64,000 nt of DNA. Origin: Streptomyces sp. 11x1 (GTDB lineage: Bacteria; Actinomycetota; Actinomycetes; Streptomycetales; Streptomycetaceae). Under the pieces are notes generated by a model. The model searched no databases. It was not told where the DNA came from and saw only the letters and a program-made list of their open reading frames with translations. The DNA is taken from NCBI RefSeq assembly GCF_032598905.1, contig NZ_CP122458.1:434001-498000 (forward strand). The letters run 5' to 3'. The position numbers and the translations under genes are program-made. Positions 41,984 to 54,797 of the stretch are shown piece after piece (within the stretch, counting starts at the first letter, position 1; the number at the start of each line of letters is the position of its first letter).

Positions 41984-42916
41984 TTATGAGAACCCTTCGA
42001 CGGCAGCGGCGGCCACAACCAGGTCCTGCCACGACATGCCCACACTCTTGAAAAGCTTTGGCCTCAGGTGCCGGACGTTCACGGCTCCGCGCACAAGCTC
42101 GGACAGGTTGCCGGCTATCGCCTCGGTACCGATGTCGCCGGAGCGCAGAGGAATCAGGATGTCGCCTGCCTCACTCAGCGCTGCGGTGCGCGCTTCGACA
42201 ACGACTGTGGCCCGGGCGACGAATTCGGTGTCCACCTCTCGGGCCGTCGGTTCGTGAGATCCGATGGCTACGACGACTGCGTGGGATGCGACGGCTGCGG
42301 CCGGGAACAGCGGCGTGCGCGATGTCGTGCAGCAGGCCACGATGTCGGCGGTCGCGACGGCTTCTGAGGAAACCGCCTGTGCGCCCAGGTCGGCCTTCTG
42401 GCAGCGCTCGACCAGTCTCGCTGCCTGCTCTGGGCGACGCGCGACGACGCCGACCGAGGAGATGGGTCGCACGGCCCGGATCGCCTCCACGTGGGCCCAT
42501 GCCTGAGGTCCGGTCCCGAAGAGGACGAGCCGTTCGGCATTCGGGACCGCCAGGTGGTTCACGGCGACGGCGGAAACCGCGGGGGTGCGCAGCAGGGTCA
42601 GGGCGGAGCCGTCGATCAGGGCTGTCGGGCAGAGCGTGGTCGAGTCCATCAGGAGATAGGAGGCGATGATGCGTGGCTGCCCGCGGGTGGGATTGCGGGG
42701 CGCGACTCCAGCGATCTTCACCCCGGTGTACGAGGATGTCGTGGAGGGCATCAGCAGCAGCTGGCCCGCGTCGACGTCGAGCACGGTGCGGGGGATGTCC
42801 GCTTCGGGGTTCAGCCCCGCGCGCAGGGCTTGTTCCACTGCCTGAATGGCTCGTGGCATGGGCAGGCGGCGCGCCAGTTCGTCGGCGTCGATCAGTGGCA
42901 GTGCTGTGGGGTTCAC
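41984..42916 (-). CDS. Ornithine cyclodeaminase / mu-crystallin family protein
   Basis: A 310-residue protein from the GTG at 42916, overlapping the upstream frame by four bases (GTGA). Motifs are the substrate loop LLLMPSTTSSYTGVKIAGVA, IDGSALTLLRTPAVSAVAV, and the NAD-binding GTGPQAWAHVEAIRAVR. The family includes ornithine cyclodeaminase, ketimine reductases and SbnB-type enzymes. Which reaction occurs here is not clear; the paired aminotransferase fragment suggests amino-acid metabolism. Confidence 0.87.
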   Translation of the reverse strand: MNPTALPLIDADELARRLPMPRAIQAVEQALRAGLNPEADIPRTVLDVDAGQLLLMPSTTSSYTGVKIAGVAPRNPTRGQPRIIASYLLMDSTTLCPTALIDGSALTLLRTPAVSAVAVNHLAVPNAERLVLFGTGPQAWAHVEAIRAVRPISSVGVVARRPEQAARLVERCQKADLGAQAVSSEAVATADIVACCTTSRTPLFPAAAVASHAVVVAIGSHEPTAREVDTEFVARATVVVEARTAALSEAGDILIPLRSGDIGTEAIAGNLSELVRGAVNVRHLRPKLFKSVGMSWQDLVVAAAAVEGFS

Positions 42917-43389
42917 GCACTCAGTTCTTTCAGAACATGTGAGGCCTTTTCCAGCGCGGCTGCCAGCTGGGCCGGTTCCTGCCCATAGGTGGACCGGAGG
43001 TGGTGCTCGGTGGCGTATTCGTGCCGTTGGCGAAGCTGCGGCGTGAGCGTAGGTGGTGCGATCAGCCAGCCGAGACGCAGACCCGGCATGCCGAATGCCT
43101 GGAGAGGCTGCCGACGCATACGAGAGCCCGGAGATACGGGAGAGCAGCAGTTGCGGCCGTAGAAGGCTGCCGGATCATCGGTTGCTGACTGTGCGTTGAG
43201 TTCGCTGACGGCTTTACGAAGAGCCGCCCGCTCACCCATGGTCAATGAAGCGTCGAGATCTTCTGCGGAACGATTCAGCGGCGAGGATGTTTCCTCAACC
43301 ACCGGATAGGCGTGCGCGATGCGCATCATTCGCTGCAGTAGGTAATAGCGGGCGATGGGTCCCATTGGCTCACCGCCCGCCCTGTGCAT
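42913..43389 (-). pseudogene. Aminotransferase fragment fused to an unrelated N-terminus
   Basis: A 158-codon open frame. Its C-terminal 60 residues (GMPGLRLGWLIAPPTLTPQL, ATEHHLRSTYGQEPAQLAAA) are the region just after the PLP lysine in class I/II aminotransferases. The PLP-binding core and the lysine are absent. The first 90 residues (IARYYLLQRMMRIAHAYPVV...) are not aminotransferase-like. It probably arose by an internal deletion that kept the frame. Coupled by GTGA to the ornithine cyclodeaminase-like gene. Confidence 0.55.
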
Positions 43390-43401
43390 GGTGCTTCGGC
43401 G

Positions 43402-44415
43402 TCAGTCCCTGGTCCGCATGGCCGGACGCGACGTGCGCTGACCCCGGTCAGCACCTGCGTCGGGCGTCCTTCGGGAAGCCGCTCGGCCGGCCCCCTCGTC
43501 GACAGCGAGGAACAGCACGGCGAACAGCAGAAGAGCCGTGCCGGTGAGGACGATCGCGTTGAGCCGCTCGCCGAAGACCAGGATGCCGATGACCGCCGCG
43601 GTGAGCGGTTCCACCAAGGCGACGACGGAGGCCGTGGTCGCCCGTACGACGCCGAGGCCCACGAAGAACAACGTGTACGCCAGCGCCGTCGGCACGGCCC
43701 CCAGGTAGAGGATCAGGCCCAGGGTCCATGCCGGACGCTCCATGTCGGGCAGCAAGCCTTCCAGCAGAGCCATCGGCAGAAGGCAGACCGTGCCCACCGC
43801 GAAGCCGGTCACCGTGGACTCGAACGCGCCACCCGAGTTCTCCCGGCCGGAGAAACGGCCCAGCAAGGTCACGCCCGCGTAGCCGGCGGCGGAAAGCAAC
43901 GCGTATCCGATGCCCAGGAGGGGAGCAGGGCCGGTGCCCCCGTCCGCACCCCCCATCAGCAGCACCAGACCGGCGACGCCGCTCGCCACCGCGGCGGTTC
44001 CGGCGGCGCCGCTGCGCTCACCCAGCGTGAGCCGGGCTCCGGCGGCAACCAGTACCGGACCCGAGCCCAGGGTCACCACCGTGGCCACGGTCAGCCCGGC
44101 CTGCTGCACGGAGGCGAAGTAGGCCGTCTGGTACACCGCCAGCCCGAAGCCCACGACCAGGGCCCGCCGCGGGTTCGCCGCGAACGTTGCACGCAGCGAC
44201 AGCGCCGTCTCCGGCCGCCGGGACCGTCGCACCAGGTGAGCCGCCAGGAGCAGCCCGAGTCCGGTCAGGAACCGCCAGAAAGAAACGGAGATGGGACCGA
44301 TTCCGCCGACGTCGTACAGTTCGGCGGCCACCGCGCCGCCAGTGCCCCATGCCGTGGCCGCAATCGCGACGTAGAGAACACCCTGCCGAACGGGCAGGGC
44401 AGAAGAGGACTGCAA
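43402..44415 (-). CDS. EamA/DMT-family transporter
   Basis: A 337-residue protein starting at the TTG at 44415, which is preceded by GAGGAG seven bases upstream. About ten membrane helices form two EamA repeats (YVAIAATAWGTGGAVAAELY in the first; GIGYALLSAAGYAGVTLLGR and PLTAAVIGILVFGERLNAIV in the second). The family exports amino acids or metabolites. It precedes the aminotransferase fragment and the ornithine cyclodeaminase-like gene on the same strand, and the three may once have been an operon. Confidence 0.92.
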   Translation of the reverse strand: MQSSSALPVRQGVLYVAIAATAWGTGGAVAAELYDVGGIGPISVSFWRFLTGLGLLLAAHLVRRSRRPETALSLRATFAANPRRALVVGFGLAVYQTAYFASVQQAGLTVATVVTLGSGPVLVAAGARLTLGERSGAAGTAAVASGVAGLVLLMGGADGGTGPAPLLGIGYALLSAAGYAGVTLLGRFSGRENSGGAFESTVTGFAVGTVCLLPMALLEGLLPDMERPAWTLGLILYLGAVPTALAYTLFFVGLGVVRATTASVVALVEPLTAAVIGILVFGERLNAIVLTGTALLLFAVLFLAVDEGAGRAASRRTPDAGADRGQRTSRPAMRTRD

Positions 44416-44868
44416 CTGAGATCTCCTCGATTGATTGCCATCACGATGTCTCCGTGGGCAACCCGCGCAGCCACCCCGGTAGCCCCGGGACGGCTCTGCA
44501 TGACTGCCCGCCTTAAGCGGCGGGCGGCGGAGGCGTCAGAAACAGTTGCATGTGATCACCCTACCCGGCAACGGGCAGGCGTCCCATGGGCTGGGACCTG
44601 ACCACCACTCGGCAGGCAGGCAAAGCACGCTGTCGTACGGGCCGGGCGGGATGTGGAGGGTGGCGGTGTCGTAGTCACCGAAGCGCAGCACGACGGGGCC
44701 CCGGGTCAGCTCACCGGCATGTCGGCGGCGTTCTCGGCCAGCCAGTGTCGAGGCTCCCAAGGCCGGCTCGCCGAGCGCGCCCCGCAGCCGGTGGAGTCGG
44801 GGGCGGCGTGCGACAGGCCACCGCCGGGTTCGGTGGTGGCCTGTGTGGTGGTCCGGGGATCTCGGTCG
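44416..44868. other. Region between the EamA gene and hppD
   Basis: Mostly non-coding. A hairpin GCCCGCC/GGCGGGC lies at 44507-44526. At 44536-44715 a minus-strand frame reads GPVVLRFGDYDTATLHIPPG, PYDSVLCLPAEWW, which could be the end of an unidentified protein. The hppD terminator is at 44813-44844. Confidence 0.4.
44813..44844. terminator. Terminator of hppD
   Basis: ACAGGCCACC and GGTGGCCTGT form a 10-bp perfect stem with a 12-base loop, 25 bases beyond the minus-strand stop of hppD. Confidence 0.75.
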
Positions 44869-46077
<1,209 letters not shown>

Positions 46078-46238
46078 TCATCCCTTTCGGTGTGCCTGCT
46101 TCCGGCGCGTGGCGGTAGAACACACCCAGCCCTCAGGCCTGCACAAGAGTCACCTTCCGGGCTGCTCAAGCTGCTCAGTTTGCCTCCCTCCTTCGGGCAT
46201 CACCTATACAATCTGCCCAGCCAGGAGAGAGTGCGGGA

Positions 46239-46910
46239 TCAGGCGCCCCCGAGCGACGCCAGCCGGGCGGCAGCCTCCTTCACCCGAGCGGCGACCGGTT
46301 CAATGTCGAACGTGTGCATGGCCACGACCCCGACCGAGGCGCCCGCCGCACCCGCGACCTCGAAGCCCGCCGCGATCCCGGTGGCGCCCTGCTGGAGCTG
46401 CCCCGACGTGACGCTGTAGCCCTGTTCCCGAGCCAGCGCGACCTCCTCGGACTCGCCCGGCACAGGCGGCTGCAGCGCGAGGATGGCGACACCGTTCGCC
46501 CCCCTCTCCAGCGGATGGCGCACGCCGATGCGGTAGCCCACCTGGACGGGACCGTGCTGGACGGTGGGCTGCGCACCCGCGACCGGAACGCATTCCCGCA
46601 CGCCGTGGGCCACTGTCAGAAAGGCGGAGGTCCCGGTGGCGTCGGCGAGTTCCTGCAGCACCGGCTGGGCCGCCAGGACCAGCTGCTGCTGGAACCGTCC
46701 CGCCAGCGTCGCGGCACCGGCGCCGAGCCGCACCCGCTTGCCCTGCCGGGCGACCAGGCCGTGCTCCTCCAGCGTTCGCACGATCCGGTACGCGATGGCC
46801 CGGTCGATCTCCAGCCGCGCCGCCAGGTCCGCCACGGTCAGGCCCTCGGACGTCAGGGAGACCAGCTCCAGAGCCCGAAGCCCACGGTCCAGACCTTGCA
46901 GGGTGGCCAT
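46239..46910 (-). CDS. IclR-family regulator of the homogentisate pathway
   Basis: A 223-residue regulator from the ATG at 46910, with GGAGGTG just upstream. The N-terminal winged helix is LTVADLAARLEIDRAIAYRI with VRTLEEHGLV, followed by the ligand-binding domain (ATGTSAFLTVAHGVRECVPV, VGYRIGVRHPLERGANGVAI). It lies between hppD and the hmgA operon and probably represses hmgA through the GCACA-N4-TGTGC site, responding to an aromatic acid. Confidence 0.88.
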   Translation of the reverse strand: MATLQGLDRGLRALELVSLTSEGLTVADLAARLEIDRAIAYRIVRTLEEHGLVARQGKRVRLGAGAATLAGRFQQQLVLAAQPVLQELADATGTSAFLTVAHGVRECVPVAGAQPTVQHGPVQVGYRIGVRHPLERGANGVAILALQPPVPGESEEVALAREQGYSVTSGQLQQGATGIAAGFEVAGAAGASVGVVAMHTFDIEPVAARVKEAAARLASLGGA

Positions 46911-47050
46911 CAACACCTCCGAGAAAACCGACAGCGCTTCTTCGGGCGCCACGTTAGGGCACGTCAGACGGGCGAGTGGTGCCCAGGATCCCGAGCGGCA
47001 CCTTGACTGGGCCGTCGCCCCAGACCTAACGTCAAGTCGTCGCTTCCAAC

Positions 47051-47064
47051 GCACAAAAATGTGC
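47051..47064. promoter_or_regulatory. Candidate IclR operator upstream of hmgA
   Basis: GCACA and TGTGC around a 4-base AAAA spacer form a 14-bp palindrome 24 bases before the hmgA start. Position and A-rich centre fit an operator of the adjacent IclR regulator; binding is not shown. Confidence 0.55.
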
Positions 47065-47088
47065 GCTGAGCGCGCAAGGGAGAGAGAC

Positions 47089-48312
47089 GTGCCGTACTAC
47101 CACCGGGCGGGCGCGGTCCCGCCGAAGCGTCACACCCAGCATCGGGACCCGGACGGGAACCTCTACTACGAGGAGCTCATGGGCGAGGAGGGGTTCTCCT
47201 CGGACTCCTCGCTGCTCTACCACCGGCACATCCCGTCGGCGGTGCGGGAGTTCCGGGTGTGGGACCTCGGCGACCAGTCCCTGACCCCCAACCACCCCCT
47301 GGTGCCCCGCCATCTCTCCACGCACAAGCTGTTCACCGACGGCAGGCCCGGCGTCGACGCGGTGACCGGCCGCAGGCTGCTGCTGGGCAACGAGGACGTG
47401 CGGCTGGCGTACGTCGTGGCCGACACGGTCAGCCCGTACTACCGCAACGCGATCGGCGACGAGTGCCTCTACGTCGAGGACGGGCGCGCACGCGTGGAGA
47501 CGGTCTTCGGTGACCTGGAGGTCGGCGACGGGGACTATGTGATCGTCCCGCGGGCGACGACGTACCGGATCGTCCCGGACAAGGACAAGGACAAGGACAG
47601 GGCCGGGGCCGGGGCCGGGGCCGGGACCGTACGGATCTACGCGATCGAGGCCAACTCGCATGTGGGACCCGCCCGGCGTTACCTGTCCAAGCACGGCCAA
47701 CTCCTCGAACACGCGCCCTACTGCGAGCGCGACTTCCGCCTCCCGGACGGCCCGAAGTCCGTCGAGGGCGAGAACGTCGAGGTGTACATCAAACACCGGG
47801 GCCCGGGCGGCGTCGTGGGGACCGTCCACACGCTGCCGAACCACCCCTTCGACGTCGTCGGCTGGGACGGCTGTCTCTACCCGTACGTGTTCAACATCCG
47901 TGACTTCGAGCCCCTCACCGGACGGGTTCACCAACCGCCGCCTGCCCACCAGGTCTTCGAGGGCCACAACTTCGTGATCTGCAACTTCGTACCGCGCAAG
48001 GTGGACTACCACCCGCTGTCCGTCCCGGTGCCGTACTACCACTCCAACGTCGACTCCGACGAGGTGATGTTCTACTGCGGCGGGGACTACGAGGCCCGCA
48101 AGGGCTCCGGGATCGGACAGGGCTCGATCTCCCTGCATCCGGGCGGCCACCCCCACGGTCCCCAGCCGGGTGCCATGGAGCGGTCGATCGGGGCGGAGTT
48201 CTTCGACGAGCTCGCAGTCATGGTCGACACCTTCCGTCCCCTCCAGCTCGGTGAGGCCGCCCGCGCGACCGACGACGGGACGTACGTCTACTCCTGGGAG
48301 CAGAACCGATGA
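47089..48312 (+). CDS. hmgA: Homogentisate 1,2-dioxygenase
   Basis: A 407-residue cupin-type enzyme from the GTG at 47089. The N-terminal strand region has NEDVRLAYVVADTVSPYYRN; the C-terminal iron region is VPYYHSNVDSDEVMFYCGGD followed by SISLHPGGHPHGPQPG, which supply the His and Glu ligands. It opens the homogentisate ring to maleylacetoacetate. An inserted low-complexity tract, KDKDKDRAGAGAGAG, is encoded by microsatellites. It overlaps the next gene by ATGA. Confidence 0.95.
   Translation: MPYYHRAGAVPPKRHTQHRDPDGNLYYEELMGEEGFSSDSSLLYHRHIPSAVREFRVWDLGDQSLTPNHPLVPRHLSTHKLFTDGRPGVDAVTGRRLLLGNEDVRLAYVVADTVSPYYRNAIGDECLYVEDGRARVETVFGDLEVGDGDYVIVPRATTYRIVPDKDKDKDRAGAGAGAGTVRIYAIEANSHVGPARRYLSKHGQLLEHAPYCERDFRLPDGPKSVEGENVEVYIKHRGPGGVVGTVHTLPNHPFDVVGWDGCLYPYVFNIRDFEPLTGRVHQPPPAHQVFEGHNFVICNFVPRKVDYHPLSVPVPYYHSNVDSDEVMFYCGGDYEARKGSGIGQGSISLHPGGHPHGPQPGAMERSIGAEFFDELAVMVDTFRPLQLGEAARATDDGTYVYSWEQNR
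47578..47625 (+). repeat. Two hexanucleotide microsatellites inside hmgA
   Basis: Three GACAAG units (47578-47595) followed by a variant, then four GCCGGG units (47602-47625). All keep the frame and encode Asp-Lys and Ala-Gly runs in a surface loop between cupin strands. Confidence 0.85.
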
Positions 48313-49187
48313 GCGCCTCGCCGACACCGGGAATCCCCCCGGTGCTCGCCGGTCTGTTCGACGACGCGGCGGTCTTCCCGCCCGGCAGCCTGCCCGTCGA
48401 GGAGGCCGTCCCGGCCCACGTGGCGCACACCCGTGGCGCCCACGCGGGACTGGTCGGGGCGTTCGTGCTGGCCGCCAAGGACATCGACAGGCTCGCCGAG
48501 CCGACCGGGGACCTCGCCGCAGGGTCGTTCGACCTCTCGGTGACCGTGCCCCTGCCGGGTGTCCGCGAGGCTCTCGCCGCCACGCACCGGATCCCGGCCG
48601 TACGGCTGGTCGGGCTGGAGGTCACCGTCCCGGACGAAGTCACCGCCGACAGAGTCGTTCCCGCCCTGGCCGAGGCGATCGACGACGACACCGCGCTCAC
48701 CGTCTATGTCGAGGTGCCGCGCGACGCCCGGCGCGAGGCACTGCTCGCCGCCCTCGCCGGCACGCCCTACCTGGCCAAGTTCCGGACCGGTGGCGTACGC
48801 GCCGACCTCTACCCGGACGAGCGTGAACTCGCGGCGGCCGTGCTGGCCGCGGCGCGGGCCGGGGTGGCGTTCAAGGCAACGGCGGGGCTGCACCACGCGC
48901 TGCGCAACACAGACCCGGAGACCGGATTCGAGCAGCACGGGTTCCTCAACCTGCTCCTGGCCACCGACGCCGCTCTGCGGGGCGCCGAGGTGGCGACGCT
49001 GGTCGAGCTGCTGGCCGACCGCGACGGCGACCGGGTCGCCGAGCGGGTGCGCGACCTGTCGCCCCAAGTCCGTGATCTGTTCCGCTCGTTCGGCACCTGC
49101 TCCGTCGCCGAACCCGCCGTCGAGACGGCCGGGTTGGGACTGCTGCCCGCCACAACCGTCGCCGACCTGACCGAGGTGTCCCCATGA
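48309..49187 (+). CDS. Conserved protein of the homogentisate operon, function unknown
   Basis: A 292-residue protein from the ATG at 48309, coupled to hmgA and to the fumarylacetoacetase gene by ATGA overlaps. It has no signal peptide. The pattern (LAGLFDDAAVFPPGSLPVEE, LTVYVEVPRDARREALLAAL, YLAKFRTGGVRADLYPDERE, GVAFKATAGLHHALRNTDPE) suggests a TIM-barrel-like soluble enzyme. It sits where maleylacetoacetate isomerase would be expected in the pathway, but no such fold is evident. Not recognised. Confidence 0.85.
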   Translation: MSASPTPGIPPVLAGLFDDAAVFPPGSLPVEEAVPAHVAHTRGAHAGLVGAFVLAAKDIDRLAEPTGDLAAGSFDLSVTVPLPGVREALAATHRIPAVRLVGLEVTVPDEVTADRVVPALAEAIDDDTALTVYVEVPRDARREALLAALAGTPYLAKFRTGGVRADLYPDERELAAAVLAAARAGVAFKATAGLHHALRNTDPETGFEQHGFLNLLLATDAALRGAEVATLVELLADRDGDRVAERVRDLSPQVRDLFRSFGTCSVAEPAVETAGLGLLPATTVADLTEVSP

Positions 49188-50394
49188 CCGGCACGACCCT
49201 GTCGACCAGCACGGCCCTGTCGACCGTCCCGGCCGACTCGCTGTTCGGCCTGACCAACCTGCCGTACGGCGTCTACTCTGTGCCCGGCCGGGCACCGCGC
49301 GTGGCGACCCGCTACGGCGACCACGTCATCGATCTGGCCGTGCTGCTCGACGACGACGTCTTCGCCCGGCCGAGCCTCAACGCCTTCATGGCGCAGGGCC
49401 ACGACCGCTGGGTCGAGGTCCGGGCCGGGATCGCCGAGCGGCTCCGTGGCCCCATCCCCGAGGAGGCGGTCCACGACCTGGGCGCGGTCACCCTGCACCT
49501 GCCGTTCGAGGTCGCCGACTACGTCGACTTCTACGCCTCCGAGCACCATGCCTCGAACCTGGGTCGGCTCTTCCGGCCCGACAACCCGGACCCGTTGTTG
49601 CCGAACTGGAAGCACCTGCCCGTCGGGTATCACGGCCGGGCGGCGTCCGTCGTGGTCTCGGGCACCGACATCGTCCGGCCCTCCGGACAGCGCAAGGGGC
49701 CCCAGGACCCGGCGCCGGTCTTCGGGCCCTCGACGCGGCTCGACATCGAGGCAGAGCTCGGCTTCGTCGTCGGGACCGGCAGCGCCATGGGCGATCCCAT
49801 CGCCGCCGAGGACGCGGAGCGGCACATCTTCGGGGTGGTGCTCTTCAACGACTGGTCCGCGCGCGACATCCAGGCCTGGGAGTACGTCCCCCTCGGCCCC
49901 AACCTGGGCAAGTCGTTCGCCTCGACGATCTCGCCCTGGGTGGTGCCGCTGCTCGCCCTGGACGCCGCCCGGGTCCCGGTCCCGCCGCAGAAGCCGGCCG
50001 TACTGCCGTATCTGAGGATGGCCCGGCCGTGGGGCCTGGACGTCGACCTGACGGTCGCATGGAACGGTCAGGTGGTCTCCCGGCCGCCGTACTCCGCGAT
50101 GTACTGGTCGCCCGCCCAGATGCTGGCGCACCAGACCGTCAACGGCGCTCCCTCGCGCACCGGTGACCTGTTCGCGTCCGGCACCGTCTCGGGCCCGGAG
50201 AAGGAGCAGCGGGGTGCCTTCATCGAACTGACCTGGGGCGGCAAAGAGCCCGTCACGGTCAACGGCCGACCGCGCACGTTCCTGGAGGACGGCGACGAGG
50301 TCGTCCTCACCGCCACGGCCCCGGGTGCCGACGGAACCCGGATCGGCTTCGGCGAGGCCCGCGGCCGCATCACCGGCGGCAAGCGACGGGAGGC

Positions 50395-50398
<4 letters not shown>
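49184..50398 (+). CDS. fahA: Fumarylacetoacetase
   Basis: A 404-residue enzyme from the ATG at 49184. Signatures are VADYVDFYASEHHASNLGRL, YHGRAASVVVSGTDIVRPSG, the metal-binding Glu cluster DIEAELGFVVGTG and the Asp in FNDWSARDIQAWEYVPLGP. It hydrolyses fumarylacetoacetate to fumarate and acetoacetate, the final ring-fission step. Its stop overlaps the CoA-transferase remnant by GTGA, showing that the lost gene was in this operon. Confidence 0.95.
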
Positions 50399-53130
<2,732 letters not shown>

Positions 53131-53135
53131 ACGGC

Positions 53136-53175
53136 GGCGGGCACGCGCGCCACGTCCACGGCACGCGTGCCCGCC
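53136..53175. terminator. Terminator between katG and the convergent VOC gene
   Basis: GGCGGGCACGCG and CGCGTGCCCGCC form a 12-bp perfect stem with a 16-base loop, six bases past the katG stop. Confidence 0.8.
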
Positions 53176-53210
53176 GGGAACCACGGAGCACGCCTCGACC
53201 GGACCCGTCG

Positions 53211-53603
53211 TCAGTTCTCCTGGAGCACGGAGAGGACGTTCCCGGCCGGGTCGGTGAACCAGGCGATCGCCGCGGGGCCGCCGTCGCCGGTCCGGACGAT
53301 GCCCCTGTCGTCGTGGTCGAACTCGGGATAGCGCTCGAACGTCACGCCGCGCCGCCCCAGTTGGTCGACGGCGGCCTCGATGTCGTCCACGGGGAAGTTG
53401 AGCAGCGTGAACGTCGCGGGGGTGTGCGTCTCCTTCGGGTAGACGAAGACCCGCGCGCCGCTGCCGAGTGTGAGGGTCAGCATCCGCATGTCCCCCTGCC
53501 CGGCCTCCTCCACCCGCAGCCCGAGGGTCTCGCCGTAGAACCGGCGGGCCTCGCCGAGGTCGTCCACCGCGAAGCCACTGAACGCCTGTGTCTGTCCGAA
53601 CAT
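53211..53603 (-). CDS. VOC (glyoxalase-fold) family protein
   Basis: A 130-residue protein from the ATG at 53603 (AAGGAG ten bases upstream); an in-frame start at 53621 is less likely. Two VOC half-modules: [20 protein letters not shown] with LGLRVEE, and [20 protein letters not shown] with [16 protein letters not shown]. It could be a dioxygenase-, isomerase- or resistance-type protein; the substrate is unknown. Convergent with katG. Confidence 0.85.
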   Translation of the reverse strand: MFGQTQAFSGFAVDDLGEARRFYGETLGLRVEEAGQGDMRMLTLTLGSGARVFVYPKETHTPATFTLLNFPVDDIEAAVDQLGRRGVTFERYPEFDHDDRGIVRTGDGGPAAIAWFTDPAGNVLSVLQEN

Positions 53604-53855
53604 GCCGTGTGTCTCCTTCACGCGTGAGTCGTCCCGAGAACGTCAGGGCACACCACACGCGCCACGGCCGACGGCACGCCACGCGGTCGACGTCCGGATG
53701 GTCGCCTGCCGTCACCCGCACGAAGCGGGGCCGACCGTACAAGGCCACCGGGCCAGGTTTACGCAACACGAGTGAATCAACCGACTTCACCGCTCGGTGT
53801 CGGAGTGCGTTCCGTACGGTCTGTGTCGGGATCCGGCGGCCGTGGGGAGGGGTGG

Positions 53856-54728
53856 ATGACGCTGTCCCTCGGACCGACCGTCGGCTGCTTGGTGCTGACG
53901 CTCTCCCTCCTGCTCCGGGCCGGGGGCACACGGGGACGGGTGCGTACCCGACTGCTCCTGGTGGCGGGTTCCGCCACCGCCGGCGCCGTCTATCGGGCCT
54001 CCCTCGTCGCGCTGTCGAGCGATCCGCGGCCGGCAGCGGGCGCGGCCGGGTGGGCCGATCTGGCGGTGGTCGCCGGGGTGACGGTCACGGTCGGGCTGGG
54101 GCTGGCCGGTCTGGTGGTCGCGGCCGACGCCGGTACGGGGTGGCGGGCGTGGTTGCGGCGCCTGCTCGACGGGGCCGTCATGGCCGGGGCCGTCTTCATG
54201 GCGGGATGGGTGCTCCTGGGCAGGGCCGGTGACGGCTGGCGGCCGGAGACGGGGATGCTGGGCGTGCTGTGGACCTCGGAAGTGGTGTTCTTCGGTTTTC
54301 TGCTCGCCCTGCGACGCCTCGTACGGGGCGACCGGCAGGCCACCTTGTGGACGGCGATCGTCGGGGTGTTCCTCATGCTGGTCGGCGACACCCTGCGCCT
54401 GTCGCGGGTGGGCGCGGCGGGCCACGAGGCGATGTCCTCGCACGTGGCCGACGTCTGCGGCACCGCGGGGCTGCTGATCGTCGCCGTCAGCCCCTGGGTG
54501 CCCGGCGGGGCCAGTGTCCTGGGCGTCGGTCGGCCGATGCTGCGACCGGGGATGGAGGGAGCCGCGGCGTTCATCCCTCTGACCGTCTGCACGGTGTCGG
54601 CGCTGGGTTACGCTCTGGCGCCGACGACAGTCGACCCGGTGCCGCTGTGGGTCGGCGGGATGGCGCTCCTAGGCCTCTGGGCCCGCCAGGTCTGCCTGCC
54701 GAGCAAATCGACGGGCAGGGACGACTGA
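53856..54728 (+). CDS. Integral membrane protein, function unknown
   Basis: A 290-residue protein from the ATG at 53856, with GGAGGGG four bases upstream (an in-frame start at 53772 is possible). It has eight or nine hydrophobic helices separated by Arg-rich loops; conserved-looking pieces are GVFLMLVGDTLRLSRVGAAG and AAFIPLTVCTVSALGYALAP. It resembles N-terminal membrane-sensor parts of actinobacterial diguanylate cyclases, but no catalytic domain follows. Separated from pntB by a strong terminator. Confidence 0.75.
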   Translation: MTLSLGPTVGCLVLTLSLLLRAGGTRGRVRTRLLLVAGSATAGAVYRASLVALSSDPRPAAGAAGWADLAVVAGVTVTVGLGLAGLVVAADAGTGWRAWLRRLLDGAVMAGAVFMAGWVLLGRAGDGWRPETGMLGVLWTSEVVFFGFLLALRRLVRGDRQATLWTAIVGVFLMLVGDTLRLSRVGAAGHEAMSSHVADVCGTAGLLIVAVSPWVPGGASVLGVGRPMLRPGMEGAAAFIPLTVCTVSALGYALAPTTVDPVPLWVGGMALLGLWARQVCLPSKSTGRDD

Positions 54729-54749
54729 GCGGTGCGGTGGGCCCCCTCC

Positions 54750-54779
54750 GTGTCCCGGACGACGTGCCGTCCGGGACAC
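54750..54779. terminator. Bidirectional terminator
   Basis: GTGTCCCGGACG and CGTCCGGGACAC form a 12-bp perfect stem with a 6-base loop between two convergent genes, the membrane protein and pntB. Confidence 0.85.
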
Positions 54780-54797
54780 ATGTCGCACTCCGCAGGT

